NCBI GenBank assembly: GCA_021234155.1
Contig: JAJEKV010000156.1
Coordinates: 434,001 to 498,000 of the forward strand
Direction: 5' to 3'
Length of the DNA stretch: 64,000 bases
Origin: Isoetes taiwanensis
Taxonomy: Eukaryota; Streptophyta; Lycopodiopsida; Isoetales; Isoetaceae
Numbering within the stretch: the first letter of the stretch is position 1; every line of letters begins with the position of its first letter. The position numbers and the translations under genes were made by a program. The notes beneath the pieces are model-generated. The model saw only the letters and a list, made by a program, of their open reading frames with translations, ran no database searches and had not been told where the DNA came from. Shown here piece by piece: positions 34,141 through 48,000 of the stretch.

Positions 34141-34769
34141 ATCTGGTGATCAAGGATCAACCGATTTACTATGCAAGCAAACAGCTAAAATGAGTAATAA
34201 AGAAACTATACAACCATCGAACGAAGGTTTAGCAATGGTTTTGTCGTTCAAAAAGTTCCGCCCATTATCTTCTGAATTACTTTATTTTCTATGTAGATCA
34301 CCGTGCCTTGTGATCTAATAAATAAAACCTTGTACCACAGTGCCGGATTACACCGGTTGCTCATTCTACAAGAGTTTAATTTAAAGTGGTTGTTAAACCC
34401 GAACTTCACATACAAGACTCATCATCTATCAAGATTAACTAACTGTTGAACCTCCCACCTAATATATGATGATCTACACCGATGTTAACTTGTTTAGAGT
34501 AAATGCCATCCCCACTTTGGTATGTAGTATGCGTATCGCAGAATATTTGACTCGAACTCTTCTCCACTAGATGTCTCCCAAAAGAAAGAGTTCATTCTAA
34601 AAGAAGCAACTATACTCGCCCCATAGCTAGTCAGCATTATATAAAAAGGGAAAAGATCATATTCTCCGGTCGATGTGTGCTTCCACACGAAACTCAAGAC
34701 TACTAAACAAGCACATGAAGGTCCCGCGTGGCACTTTGTCGGGTGAATTAATGGCAAGAAAGATATTGT

Positions 34770-35740
34770 AAGCCGATTTTGTGGCCAACCCTTTTACAGA
34801 TGCTGCTTCTAAAGAGGCCTCACTTTGTGATATTTGTCAACGACCGTAAAACCACAAGAAAGACATCATATGCCCTACAACCTATAATCGTCAAGGCCCC
34901 CTTTGAAAATGGGGTATTGACTTCGGTCCCCGTGGATCCCCCAAACAAGAAAACAAGGGCTCATTATATTCGGGTAATCACTGGATTATCATACCAAATG
35001 GGCCGAGGCCAAGGCCCTTTTAAAGACAATACAAAGCTGTTAGTGTTGCAAAGGTCATGTACCATCAAAATCACACCGCTTTGATGCCCCATTGAACTTG
35101 TCAACGATCGCTGTGTACATTTCCATAAATCACTAGAGATTTCTTAATTTTCACAAGAAGTCCAATGCATACTACCCACTAATTGACAGCCGAAATACCC
35201 TCAATAAAATATCATTAACATTTTAAAGAAAGTATGTGAAATCAAGGAAAGATTGGGAGCCAAGTTACCCATTGCTTTTGCGCCATGTAATCCATATATA
35301 AAAACTATTACAAATCATATTCCCTTCCAACATATGGAATAGAAGCCATCCTACCATTTGAGTTCATTATTCCAAGTTTAAGGGTGGCCATTCACCATAG
35401 AATGAGGACGGCCTTCACTTCAAAAATAGATTATATCAACTGGAATGACATCAATCAAGATGGGCTCAATGGCATCCAAGGATAGGGCGCAAGCGTGGTT
35501 AGATCGAAAATTAAAATCATTTCCATTTTAAAGATAATGACAAGGTCTTATTATTACAAACAACATCCGTGAAAAATTAAAAATTGCTGGCTTGGACCAT
35601 TCCAAATTCATAAAGTATATCAAAAATGGTTCCCGTCTAACTACAAGATTTGATGGAAACCTTTTGCCTACCCGCTGAATGGGTGTCGAAATGACTCAAA
35701 CCCTACAAAGAAGTCAAACCTCGTGATGGTAAAACCAAGA
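34770..35740 (+). pseudogene. Gypsy 2 integrase
   Basis: LCDICQRP (about 34808) is the CC half of the HHCC zinc site. Then come a GIDF block with the first catalytic Asp (about 34915), KTRAHYIRVIT (about 34950) and KWAEAKA (about 35000), ELVNDRCVHFHKSLEIS (about 35095-35145, second Asp), and KYPQ-type remains of the Glu region near 35190. The pol reading decays after GNLLPTR (about 35655). Not functional. Confidence 0.75.
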
Positions 35741-38700
35741 CCAAAGTTTTGCACTCACTCAAAATTTTCTCACTTCTTAAAATGTCTTTAAATATTTCCA
35801 AAATGGGATAAACCAACAACATTCTACAAGACTTTGCTCCAAATTGATAGACTTAAGATTCAAGGTGGACTCTTTCAACTAGCTCATGGTTCCCTTTCCT
35901 ACAAACTTTTAGCGCATAATTGGTGGAATGATCCCTGGATTCCCGAGTGTTTCCCATACTATCTTCATGGAAGCGTGTATTATATTGGTTTCGCCACCCA
36001 ACAACCATTTGTTTTGCTTTGACTGGCAAGATAATTCGTAGGTACAAACACCTCTTAGCAAAACTTAAACTTCAAAGCCGGGCAACCTACCAACAATGGA
36101 GCAACCCACAATGGAAATGCAACATACCAGCCATCAGTATTCAGCCAAACTATAAAGTTCCCCGATAAGTTTCAAAATCTTGTATCCTAATATATCTTTT
36201 GATGATTTTCCACCTTTGGATGCTTTGGCTCAAACATATCCGAAACGCAAAAGTTACTTTCATTTGTAGAAGTATTACCATTTCCAAAATTGAACCCGAC
36301 ATGGTTAACTAAATATATAGATAATTATGAAGTTGTCACCGTAACCGGGCCTTTTTACTTACACTAACGGGCACATAAATATTCAACGAATCGGGCTTAT
36401 GGCAGCCTTACAACTCATCCTAAAATATAATATATCTATCTTCGCGGAATTTGGGATCCTTTCACCAAAAGAGAACATGTTGAAAAAGCTTTTCATCTCT
36501 ATCCTATAATCTTTACTTATCTTAAAAGGAAACTTGCACCTCGCTAATCTACATAAATATACATGAGCGATAAGTTGTACATGTCATGGCCAACTGTGGC
36601 ATTGAAATCCCTTTGGGCCTCCCTAGTCACCTAACAATTACATAAACAAACACGCAATATCAAAAGAAACAATGCACAAGAACTTCCATTTGCCATGCAT
36701 CTACAAATGTTATTGAATTACTTTTGTCCTTTTGTAGGAACGTCCACCGCAAGAACAAGTTCTTAACCGACGCTGAGATGTTCTCACAAATTCCCCGAAC
36801 CGTCTCCTATGTTTTCACCAATGACCTTTAATATTAAGTGAAGAATAATCTCAACAAGGTTCATGCTAATGTCCAAGATCTACCAACAAAGAATAATATG
36901 GTAATGTGTCCGAGCATCCAGCCTTCATCAGAACCCACGCTTTACAAGCTCAATTCATTTAAAAGACCAAGCATATCGAAAGATGAAGAATGATATCGCT
37001 GCCCAACACGTGGCAAAGACTAAGATTGTACCCCATGTGATATAGTCAATCTAAGTGAGTTGAGGCTTGTCGCTGAGATCTAACCTCGATGATGTAGATG
37101 CAGGCGTTGCTTCTGATTGGGCCCGAGGTTGGTCACTTCCCTAACGCAAAGAAGAACCGGGTCGACCAGCCTCTGGTATGAATAAGGGCACTTACTTAAG
37201 AGGAAAGTCTCCATGAGCCTACACCCTCCTTCACGGGGCCTCTAGGGCAATACCCCCTCATTGGTTAGGCACTGCGGTGAAATGGAGGAGGAGAACTTGC
37301 AAAAGATATAGATTATTTCCGCACACAATATCCATAGGAAGAGCGAGAGTATGGCACGTGAGAGAGAGAGCGATTACTTTGACAACTTGGCTCCAATACC
37401 GGGTCACCACAAATGGCCTTCGACATGAATATCTTTAGGTAAGTTCCATGTTGTGTTATTTCTAGATTGCAACATCGCGGGCACCAGAATACACCGCTTT
37501 TATTTCGTGGCAACCTTCTATCTCTTCTCTTCACCGAGCAAGCTAAGACTTCATAGGATGGGGTATGCAAGTTTACGCACTCGGCAGCCATGACCCATTC
37601 AGTAGACAACAAAACACATGTGGCGCAATAACACATGTCGGATTTGGGGTCCCTTTGCTCTTTTGTGAAGTCCCATACCGAAATGGCCAGATTCCAACAC
37701 TTGGGCGCTTGTACTTTCATCAACAACCGATGCACGAGCATAGACCCCTCCGTGATTGGTGAAGGGATCATGACTGTATGCTCAGATTGCCATAGATGTG
37801 TGCAATCGGTCGAGCACCGGTGATCCCCTTTGCAAGCCACCCGGGCTTGCAAATGGAACAAGCATCCTTCTACGCATTTGATCTCCCAATTTGCATGTCC
37901 GGTCCGGACTCTTCGCGGCTCCGGCCTTCCAACGACATACATGCATATTCAATTCACTATTTTCCCAGCTTGGCTTCCCCCCATACGATGGTGTATGGAT
38001 GGATGATCGAACATGATAAATTGAAGCTCGCTGACTCATTATCTAGGCCTTGCACATTTATTTCCCAAGTAACCAAAGTCATGCTCTTTCATAAACATGT
38101 TGTTTGGCGCATGTGCAAACTTCCATACACCCATAATGTAGCCCTCGTGGCACACCATGTCTTGAGTTCATCTCCCATCTCTCGCGCTATAGTCGGTAAT
38201 GTTTTGGCAATGGATAGATGAGTACTTCCATCAAATGTACAAAGCAACTAGTCGGGTTCCACAACTCCAATGAAGGTATCAAACTTATGGGGCCCAAAGG
38301 ATCCCATTTATAGACCTAATGGTTTGAATCCTCGCCACAAGTGAGTTCGGCTTGCATTAGGGGCGATTTGGGGTCTCAAAATGGACCATATCTCGATGCC
38401 GCAATCTATCGCCATGTTTCACACCAATGATGTTTGGCGCATTTTTTCCGTAAAGTCAAGATAGCTGGCAAAGTAGAAAGAGGAGCAGTTTACTTGGCAT
38501 CCACATGGCTTAAATTTCATAGGACATGTTTGTGCATTCATTGCAACCACATTAATGGCCCGCATTTTTCGAAAAAATCGTGATCGCTGGACCAAAAATA
38601 ATGGCTACTTTTCCTCGCTTCACTGCATTACGCCCACATGCACCAACCACCTTTATCAAATTTTGGGCACCAAGATTTGTATTGTTCACATTAGCACCGG

Positions 38701-39899
38701 GCTAGGTGCATCCCTTCCGCTTCGCCTTCATTTGAATCCAAGTCTCCAATAGTGTCCGTGGTTTTTATATGTATAGAGTTAAGCAACAAACGGCGAAGTA
38801 TGGACAAGCAAACGTGACAAGCATGCCATGTTTTTACTACCCAAATTTTCATTCTGCAGTTTTCCTACTTTTCAGCTCTTCTTCCCATTCATCGTGACAA
38901 TTGCTCCCCCGCCATTCATTCTACAATTCAACGACTCCATCGATTCCCGGATGGAAGGATATCTATCCATAGGCTCGTGGGTGAGAATGCTATCCTTAAC
39001 GGCGGTGACTATGGGAGTTACATCGCCGGAGCTTACATTCATACGCTAAATGAATAGGTAGAACTATAGGTTCAAAATAAATGCTATGGATAGTATATTG
39101 CAAAAAGGGAAGGGAGGGGGGAAGGGATTTGAAGAGGAGGATATTTGCAAATTTGCACCCTCAATGAATACACATGGATCACACCATGCTTAAAATGGAT
39201 ATGCACTTTGTAAATGTGTGTAGTGAGATTTCCGCCATGTGATCCTTTGCTTCTTTTCTTCCCTCTTCTTGATTTATATTCACTCACCTAATCAAATATT
39301 TTTCTTTGGGCTATATTTATCGATGTCATGATTTGAGACCTGTGTTCAACATATGGACATAAGAGACATGTTTTTCCAAGATATACATTCGGCAATGGGC
39401 ATCTAGTTTTATTTGTAAAGCCAGGGAGCCGAGCTTGGAGTCATTCCCATGACCCTTTGGTTTAATCGTGCAAGCCTTATGAGAATGGCGGTCCTGCAAT
39501 GAAGAAATGTTTGATAAGATCGCATCCGTGGTTGTTGAAAAAATGAGTTACAAAATATTTGTTCCATTAGAGGTGTTTACTTTACTTTCACCTACACAAA
39601 AGTCCAAAGATATATTGTATAAAAATGTCGCTTTATGAGCCTTTTTGACTGCTTAACTCAAAAGTGTCACATATGGAAACATTGTTAGGTTTGATAAAAT
39701 AACATAAAAATCTTATTTAATAAAGCTTTGGTTGTTGCAAGTGTTGGCTTGTTGATTAAGTGTTTGTATTTTTTGCTTTGGGACCCTCTTTGAAAAAAGT
39801 TTAGTTCATAAAACATAATATAACTTGAATGATACATATTTTATATGCAAATGGGAGATTATTGGATTTAGGACTCGTGTTATTATTCATTGAACAACA
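35741..39899. other. Highly decayed DNA downstream of gypsy 2
   Basis: No gene can be named. The phrase PFTKREHVEKAFHLYP (about 36460-36505, plus) looks like protein, perhaps gypsy 2-derived. A GC-richer block at about 37000-38250 has open frames on both strands, including 209 codons on the minus strand (37313-37942), but none shows a recognisable domain and they overlap each other. Possibly a further retrotransposon remnant. Repeated GGATCACACCA.GCTTAA phrases begin at about 39176. Confidence 0.35.
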
Positions 39900-40600
39900 A
39901 CAGTTTGGATCACACCACGCTTAATTTAGTATATTCCAATCTTTTAGCTTATACAAAATTCGGCTTAAAAGCGATCTTTTGGAAAAAGATGACTTCTATA
40001 GTAAAATTATTTTGATTATCTTTAACAAAAGAAATATATATGTCTTATTTGAAGTTAAGTGTGGATATGTGATGCGGCTCATTTATTGATAAAGTGTTGT
40101 TTTTTGAAAAAGGCTAATAACTTTATGTAATTACTAGAGTTGGTAAAGTATTTTAGATGCAAATAGGATGCTTGATGCGATCCTTCTTAAAAAAAGATAT
40201 GCTATTTGAAAAGGACTAATAACTTTATGCACTTAGGGTGGTAAAGCATTAAAATGAGAAGGGGGTACTCTTGTGTTTAATTTTAATTTTGACAACAATG
40301 AGAAAGTGGATCACATGATGCTAATTTAGTAAAAGTTCCATTTTTGTTGCATATGTACTATTCGCTGGTGTGATCCTTCTTGGAAAAATAATATGCTCTT
40401 TGAAAAGGGATAATGACTTATGTACTTAAGAGTGGTAAAGCATTTTAGATATAAAATAGGAATGAGTAATTGCGGTTTAATTTTAATTTGACAACATTGA
40501 AAGAAAGTGGATCACACCCACGCTTAATTTTTAGTGTGTCCCTTTTTTGTATATGTATTATTCAGCCAGGTGATCCATCTTGAAAAACAAAATAGCTTTC
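39900..40600. repeat. Degenerate tandem repeat array, units of about 200 bp
   Basis: Recurring landmarks in order: GGATCACACCACGCTTAATTT (39910, 40310 and 40508, varying), TGATCCTTCTT..AAAA (about 40170, 40370 and 40575), and TTTGAAAAGG.TAATAACTTATG..GGTAAAGCATT (about 40095, 40205 and 40395). The copies are diverged with indels. No coding potential. Single echoes at 39176 and 40785 suggest the array was once longer. Confidence 0.7.
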
Positions 40601-43600
40601 AAGTAAAAGGAAAGAAAAGAAATATCATATTTAAAGTGTAAAGTGTTAGTATGTAAAGTGTTGGTTTATTAAAATACTATTTGTTTACGCTATTTGTGTT
40701 TCTATTTACTTTTTTACGCAAGGATCACCAACCTTAATTTCTTTATATGCAATTATTTCCTCGCTAAGCATGAAGATTTCTCGAGATCATATGATCCTCT
40801 TTAAACAAGGATGGCTTTGACCTTCAATGTTCATAAATTTTATGAATGTTTGCATATAAGAATGTCACATATCATATTTTCTTAAAAATGGTCATCAAAT
40901 GGAAGTTCTTTCTCTACTACTTAAAGAGTTTCAAGACCTCGCTTTTGCTATAATTTAAATAGCAAAGTAGTCAAAGACTTCTTGTATTAGAGGTATCTAA
41001 ACACAAACACCATAACCTTGTACTTCAAGGATTATATAAAACCCCAGATTGCAAAGTATAATGTCATTTATTAGCATCTTCACTGACATTTCCCCTTCCT
41101 ATCGGCGCAGTTCATCTCAAGGGAACCGTATTCGATTCCTCAATGCCTTCATCCTCTCTGCTCTTCAATCTCTCACAATATCCTGTGAGCCCGTGAGTTA
41201 CCGCTTTCACCACAAAATCGACTAAACTTGGAAACGCCTCGAAATGATGTTGCTGCCACTCAACGGATCCAATGGATATAAACCGCCATCCGCCTAAATG
41301 TACATCTTTTTTGAGCCCTTCGAAGACGCAACACGCCGAGGTCTAAGTTCTTATTTTTGGACCTCTTTTTTACATTGAAGACTGGAGCATATTTCGTGAG
41401 TCGCTGGATCCCATCCACACATCATTGGAGCTTCCATATCGCTGCGGATCGTGACGGGCTAAATGAAGGTGTGTACAAATTTGTATGCCCCAGCATAACC
41501 CGCCTCAGGTGAGCCTAACGTCCGCATATCAACCTCTCATTTTTGAAATTTGCAACGCGTATATGGAAATCGAAAAGTCCATTCTCCTACAATCCATGCT
41601 TTTATACATTAAGCAAATTCAAATTTCAATTTGTGGGGGTGGAGGCCCGTATTGGGATGAAGTAAAGATCCCTTAACGCCGGGTTCACATGGGACGAACA
41701 TGGTTACCGGGCTTAAAAACCGGAACTTGGGTCAGGCAAAAAATCTGCTTTTGGTTTTGAAAAATCAGCCCCGCGCAAGATCCAACTTCATAGTCGATGG
41801 CGCAGCTTGAATTTTTATTCAAGGTCACCCCGCTTAGAAATCCCACTGAGGGGCCTAAACTTCTCCATGTGAATCCACCCATAAGCGAAATGGCAGCTTC
41901 GAATGAAAGTTCGGATACAAAGCTTCAACCTGGCACATTCAAATTTTGAAATGTGGAAGGCGGAAGCTTGTATGGCCATGGCCTCTAAATGAAATACGCA
42001 AGAATCTAAGCGACGCATTTGGTATCCGACAAACCAAGAGACACGTTACATCACCAGATGATTAAACAAAATAATTAAATACATATGGCCATGAATGCAC
42101 GATCCCCTTATTCCGGAGAATATTCCGGCAACTGTAGAATGATGAGATTTTGTATCCTAGGTGGCATGGGAAAAAGGAGCTTTAAATATGACGCGGGAAT
42201 GGTCGACAGGAGGCCACCGCCTCTAATGATAGAGTTCCATCTTTGCATCGACGGATGCCTCTCCACGGGGCTCCCCCTTTGGCGCAGGTAGGGGAAGTGT
42301 GATCAGCACAACTCTCGATGGTATGGCACACGCTAATGAACCAAGATGCTTTATCACCGATAAGTATCTAGATTGAAGGCATATCCTACCTCGAGTGGCA
42401 TTAAACCATTATAATGATCTCGATCCCTAATGCAACCACACAATGTCAACCGACAAACGCGGGCTTTAACATAAGGATCGGGATGACTTCGTGAGCCATG
42501 CTAACCATATCCCCTCAACTCTTCACTGCACCTCTTGAACCTTCTATTTCCAAATTTGAAAACCGGGTGATCACCTTTAAACACACATCAATAGCACTAA
42601 GTCAGATGCTCCAAGTCTACTAGCATTTTAAATATCCCCTCCTCGATACCAAATGTTGTATAGACTATACAATTTCATTTTCAAGCTTAATGCAAAAAAT
42701 AATAACAAGTAAAATTCAAGAGGATTGAACCAACTCAAAGTTCTTTAAGACTATGAATTTCACCCTAGCAAAAACTTTGACCAAACCATCGCGGGCAATT
42801 TGTTTTTTTTCCTCATTTGCGTAATCAATCCCAACCGATAATCCATTCACACACTTATGTCTATTTATACAAAGCAGCTCCAACAATTTTGCAATCGAAG
42901 CCGATGGATCGGTTAAGTTGTCGCCAAGGTTCAATATTAGAACTTTGACTAAAATGATTCGCCAAGAATGCAAATCCTAAAAAGTAATATACATCTTCTA
43001 AATATATAATAAACTTAGGGTACCATTGAATTTTGACACCATTGGAATGAAATTGTTAGAGATCATTAGCTTTTTCCTGGAGAATAAAAAATGATTAGAC
43101 TAATTCCAATACAAACTTCAATTGGACGAAGTTCCTTAATCTTAGAGCACATCCTACTTGTCCAAATTGATATATTTTATGGCATATGCTTTAGCACAAA
43201 AAATATCACATTCAATTATTATGTAATACTATAAATTTCTAAGGGCAATTAAAGGGAACCCTCTGTCCACGTTAGCACCTTGTTATGATTCTCGTGGCCG
43301 AAATGCAATTCTTTTGGTGTCTAGAGTAAATAGTTTATCCCTTGCCATAAAAACATCAATGCTCATTAAACTCCTAGAAGCTTGGGGTGCTTTCCCTTTT
43401 AGGCATGATTATCCGATAAGCTTTCCAAACTAGCAAAAAATTGGGACCTTTTACATGCCCATTGGGCTAAGCATTTTCCATTTTACAAGACATCCAAGGC
43501 AAGAAAAAAGTAACTAGTAACCGCCTCGCGGTAATTCAAGGTACCTACCAAAGAACTAATTTCTGCGATACGGATACAAATTGTTGAGAATCAATTTGTA

Positions 43601-43890
43601 ATGACCGTGCCCCTTAAGCCTGCCATCTCTAGGAAGCAAAGGACATAGTTGCCAAAAGAACTTCTTCCCATTGAAAAGAACAGAGCCAAAAATACAACAC
43701 CCCTTCGTTGAGTTATGATACTTAGTATGGAGTGGTTATTTGCAAACAAGGCCATAATCGATTGCTTCAAGAGGACAATATCAGTGGTCATAAAGTTCGT
43801 ATAGAAGCAATTATAGCCTATTATAGGCCCAGATTATTTGCAATAACTTTTGTGATGTCCTCCTTCTATATATTCAAGATCTTGCCAAGT
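40601..43890. other. Intergenic, no gene recognised
   Basis: AT-rich sequence with a less AT-rich stretch at about 41100-42330. Open frames of up to about 85 codons on both strands show no motif. No repeat borders, LTR ends or tRNA-like folds were recognised. Confidence 0.35.
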
Positions 43891-44160
43891 GGCCACCTTC
43901 CCCCAATCTGATGGCTCCCTAATTGCTTCTAACCTTTTTCTTTCTTATCTCTTAGACCTTGGATATCTGACATGCGGCCACCTTCCCCCAATCTGATGGC
44001 TCTAACTGCTTCTGCACTTTTTCTTTCTTATCTCTTAGATCTTGACATGGCCACCTTCCCCCAATCTCTAAGGGATGTCCTTCTTCCTATTTGCCATGTG
44101 GCCCTGTTCCCCCAATTTAAATGGCTACTGTCCCCCCATCTAACGATTCTCTAAGGCCCA
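43891..44160. repeat. Tandem repeat built on GGCCACCTTCCCCCAATCTG
   Basis: Copies start at 43891, 43976, 44049 and 44100, so the unit shortens from 85 to 73 to 51 bp. The first two share the spacer with TCTTTCTTATCTCTTAGA. The last copy is diverged (GGCCCTGTTCCCCC). Non-coding. Confidence 0.8.
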
Positions 44161-45084
44161 GATCTCCAGGCTGGCAAATTGCAACCTTGTTTGCAACAAA
44201 TACCAGCTTGGCGGAATCAAAGTGCCGAAATCAAAGATTCCACAGAAGCCTCGCGGTTTGCTAGATTGAAGTTTTGGAAATTTGCTTATTTGTTGCCCAT
44301 CGATTTGTCCTCACAAAGAATCACGGGCGCTGGAATCTGGGCCTAATTGTTTCTAACCTAACTTTATGTGGAAAAGATACCCCAGTAGGCACCTTTATCA
44401 CTAAAAGGGCAAAGAGCTAGTCGACATCTTAGGTAGAGTTCTAATTGTCTAATACCCTTTTCAGTTCGGAAATAGGGAAGGCTTCCCTAGAGAAACAACT
44501 ATGCATGAGTGATATTCAGTAACTTCATCATGCAACCACGTAATGCTGCCATTAGTGAAACTTAACTTCAGATAAACAATTTTTTCATCCTGCCTTGCAA
44601 TAACATTATTTAAGATGCTCTGACTTGGATACAATTCCAACCACTAGATATGGCCTCACCTTACGCCATCGCCTTTGCTATGATTTTGTAGGAACATAAG
44701 AGAGTTAATAGCCTCCATTACATAGTAGTTTTGACATAAAAGCATGAGACCATCTGCCATGAAATCCATTCCACATTAAGGGATCCCTTTGTTCGCAAAA
44801 GCCAAAGCAGCACATAACCAAAGTTGAACGTGTTCTTGTTTTTAATCGTACATAGTTTGAGCAAGCAGAGGATGAATACCATCAGACCAGGACAGTAGAA
44901 GTAGGGGAATGAGAAATGACAAAGAATACAAAGAATCAACCCCTTTCAATGAACTTTCTTAATCTCACACTTGGTTAGCCTTTGTGATTGCATTTGTGCT
45001 CGTGCACGCTTTGTAAGACATCCTCCTATGTAAGGTTTTCATTTTCATCATCGCCCTATTCAAAAGTCTGCATTCGTATTTTTT

Positions 45085-48000
45085 CTACTGGCCCGTTCAT
45101 CCAAAAAAACATCTTCATCACCTTCACTATCGCCATTATCCTCGCCTTTCTGCATCCCTGCCATCACCGCTTCTTCTGCATTGTTTACATCATCTTCTAG
45201 ATCTCCTGTCCCTTGTCGCTTTCATCCTCAGGATCAAAGAGGTTCTTTTCAGACAGGTACACATTCTTTAAATTTGTTTGGATGCAGTAACACCAGATAA
45301 TGGTGTTGCACTTTCATCTCGGGTCCCTTCTTATCCTCCTGCAATGTGGATGGTTTTGCAGGATTCATCAACTTATCCAGATTGGTAGGGGCAAAAAAAC
45401 GAATCCTTCCTTCTGCCAATCGCGGAAGCACCATTTTGCAGAAGTTGTAAAGATCTGGTTCTCCACCCTGTAAAGAAAACCAGGTTTGGTAATGATCAAT
45501 AAAACCATAAACGTAAACCAGAGGGATAATTTCCTACCCCTAACAGCTTTCCAGTCTGCTGGCATAGCTGAGTTAAGAAATTCATCATCTTGCCTGCGAA
45601 GTATGGAAACAGAGAAGTTCATTAATCTTGCCTTTCAGATGCTAAATATAAAAGAAGATGCTCAGAATAAGTTCAAATACATTACCAGTCTTGCACCCTT
45701 TGTATGCCCTCAAGCAGATATTCCTTCTGACACGCCGGAGAACCCTCTCCAATATGTTCTGCTGTATCTTGCAGATTCCCAATCTGCACTGATATAAGCA
45801 CAAATGCACGCATATAAAACATCTAATCTTATCTGCTAAGGTAAAGGCCATCACCCTCATGCTCGCAATACATCTTGGGAAGTCATGCAACAACACAGAC
45901 AAGCACCAAACAGCATGCATCTCATGACACAAGATTAATGCAAAAAGAGGACGATAACACCCTTCAGCACAATGTCCGGGTCTTCAGAGTCCTGATTTTG
46001 GTAAACGACTCCAGGACAGTCGACAAGTAATATATACGCTTTGTAAGAGTAATGTATTGCCAGACTTTTGTTTCTCGCCCGGAATAGGTGCAACCTTTGC
46101 AGACCAAATGTTCAAAAATATATATGTTTATAACTAAACATCATCACAATGAAGAAACTGCAGATTTGCATCATCGATACATTTTTGTCCCAAGGTATTT
46201 ATAACCGATGATTTTTACCAACATTTGGGTAGCCAATGAATCCAACCGAGATAGTTTGTTTATCACTTTTCAGCCTGCAAACTGCCTTAAAAGTGAAAGA
46301 AAAAGAACCCTGTGGAAGATAAGATAAGATAAGATGAGACCAAATGATGCAAACCCAAAGAGACATTGCTAGTAGTAACAATATTACCTGCTAAAGGTTC
46401 AACACTAGCATGAAATGCAAGTGTCGGATATTCCCTGGACAGAACATGGAGCCAGCCTTGGTCGCCTATGATGGTACCAGGTCACACTACACAAATGAAC
46501 GAAACAGAATAAGGGTTTCATTTAAGGACAAAACTCTTGAGATCAACTCACCTTGTTCAATAAGAATATAAGATGTTTGTGCTTGTAATTTTCTCGTAGA
46601 ATGCTTTTCAAGGTGGAAGCATCGAAAGTACCTTGAGGGTCGGGCAAGCGCATCTAACACCTGCATAGTTCCAACTTGCACTTAAGCCATGCACAACCAA
46701 ACATAGCATGCTAGGATTAAATTTAGCTGAAAGTAAATCTAATTGCTTTCAAAAATGCTATCTTGATTTCGGAGGATATGGACTCATAAAAAAATTTGGG
46801 TCTTATGTTATAGGAGTTCAGGCATGTTTTCACCTTTATTTGCTGTTATATCAATTGAGCTTTTACACAACAACCCCAGTCTGGCACATGTTCCTGGTAT
46901 GTTATAGAATGTTATTAGTTTGTGTTGTGCAGTATATTTGCTTGGTTATGGTTTGATTAAGTTGTGGACAGCTCCAAACTAAATATGGCCATCGAATTAT
47001 GCTCCATTTGCTTTCGTCAACCCTACAGTTCTCCATCAGCCTTCATGGCAAACTCAACATTGCCAAGGCCAAACTCAAACATTGTTTGTCCCTATATCAT
47101 TACCATCTAAATTGCTTGAGCTTTTCTAGCTTTCAAGCTTCTAGCAACATCACCAGAATCATCCTGCTTTAATTCATTCAGAGTTGTAGAACCAGCACAT
47201 ACAGCTATGTGCTTTCCATTGCCGGGCATTCTTCAGGTACAAGAATATCATGAGTTTTCCCAAATACAGAAGTTGCAGCTTCAGGTTCCATAGCTAACGC
47301 CCATGCTCAAGGCTGCCATTTATAGGGCATAACATCAGTTGCAGTACTAATGCTTGCATCTATATGATCCCATTGCCGGGTATTGTTCTTCTTGTAAAGC
47401 ATCATGGATCTGTCCATTCATTGCTACACCGCTGTAATTTTAATGTTTCAGGCTCATGCCACCATTTATAGGACGGGGTTTTAATCGTTATTCACCAAGT
47501 CTTCAGGGAATAAAGCCTGCACCCATATCAGAGGGTCTCTATATGGCCATGGTAGCTCCATTACATCAGGTACCCAGCATCATAATCCAGCCTGCCTAAT
47601 GCTACACCATCTGGTTTTTTCATCATCAACTACATTGTTGATCAAACCGGAGACAAAGCTTTAACTTTGGTCTTCAGGGATACAAACACTATGGATCCAC
47701 CAGATCCAATGCTGTGTTTGCTTCTATTTATCAACTGCATTGCTGACCAAAAGCAGAGACAAAACTTTTATCTTGCCCCAAAGCAACAGGTTGATCGAGC
47801 TTAAATCAGATGCAAAATCATTTCTTTGTAACCTGGTACCTTCAGCTGAATCACTGAAAGTTCCTAAACCAACATCTTCAGAACCCATTGATGTAAAAAT
47901 ATTACAGGATTCTACAGGTTGCTCCATCTTTAGGAAGACCTAATGGAAAGATCCTGTTGAGCTTTATATACATCATCAAACTGCACCAATTAGCTCGTAA

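Larger units (their letters stand above)
29472..35740 (+). mobile_element. Ty3/gypsy retrotransposon 2, 3' end not found
   Basis: A 5' LTR, a TGGCGCC-type primer site and decayed gag, RT, RNase H and integrase in gypsy order. No second copy of the LTR is visible downstream in the window, so the element is truncated or its end is unrecognisable. It inserted into, or recombined with, the L1 RT ending at 29471. More AT-rich than gypsy 1 and of a different family. Confidence 0.85.

Noticed and set aside
37313-37942. 209-codon minus-strand ORF
   Set aside because: Overlaps plus-strand frames of similar quality, has no recognised domain, and lies in GC-richer decayed DNA where long chance frames are expected.
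46310-46338. AAGATAAGATAAGATAAG run as a regulatory GATA cluster
   Set aside because: A short microsatellite in an intron of the NUG2 relic; no evidence of function.
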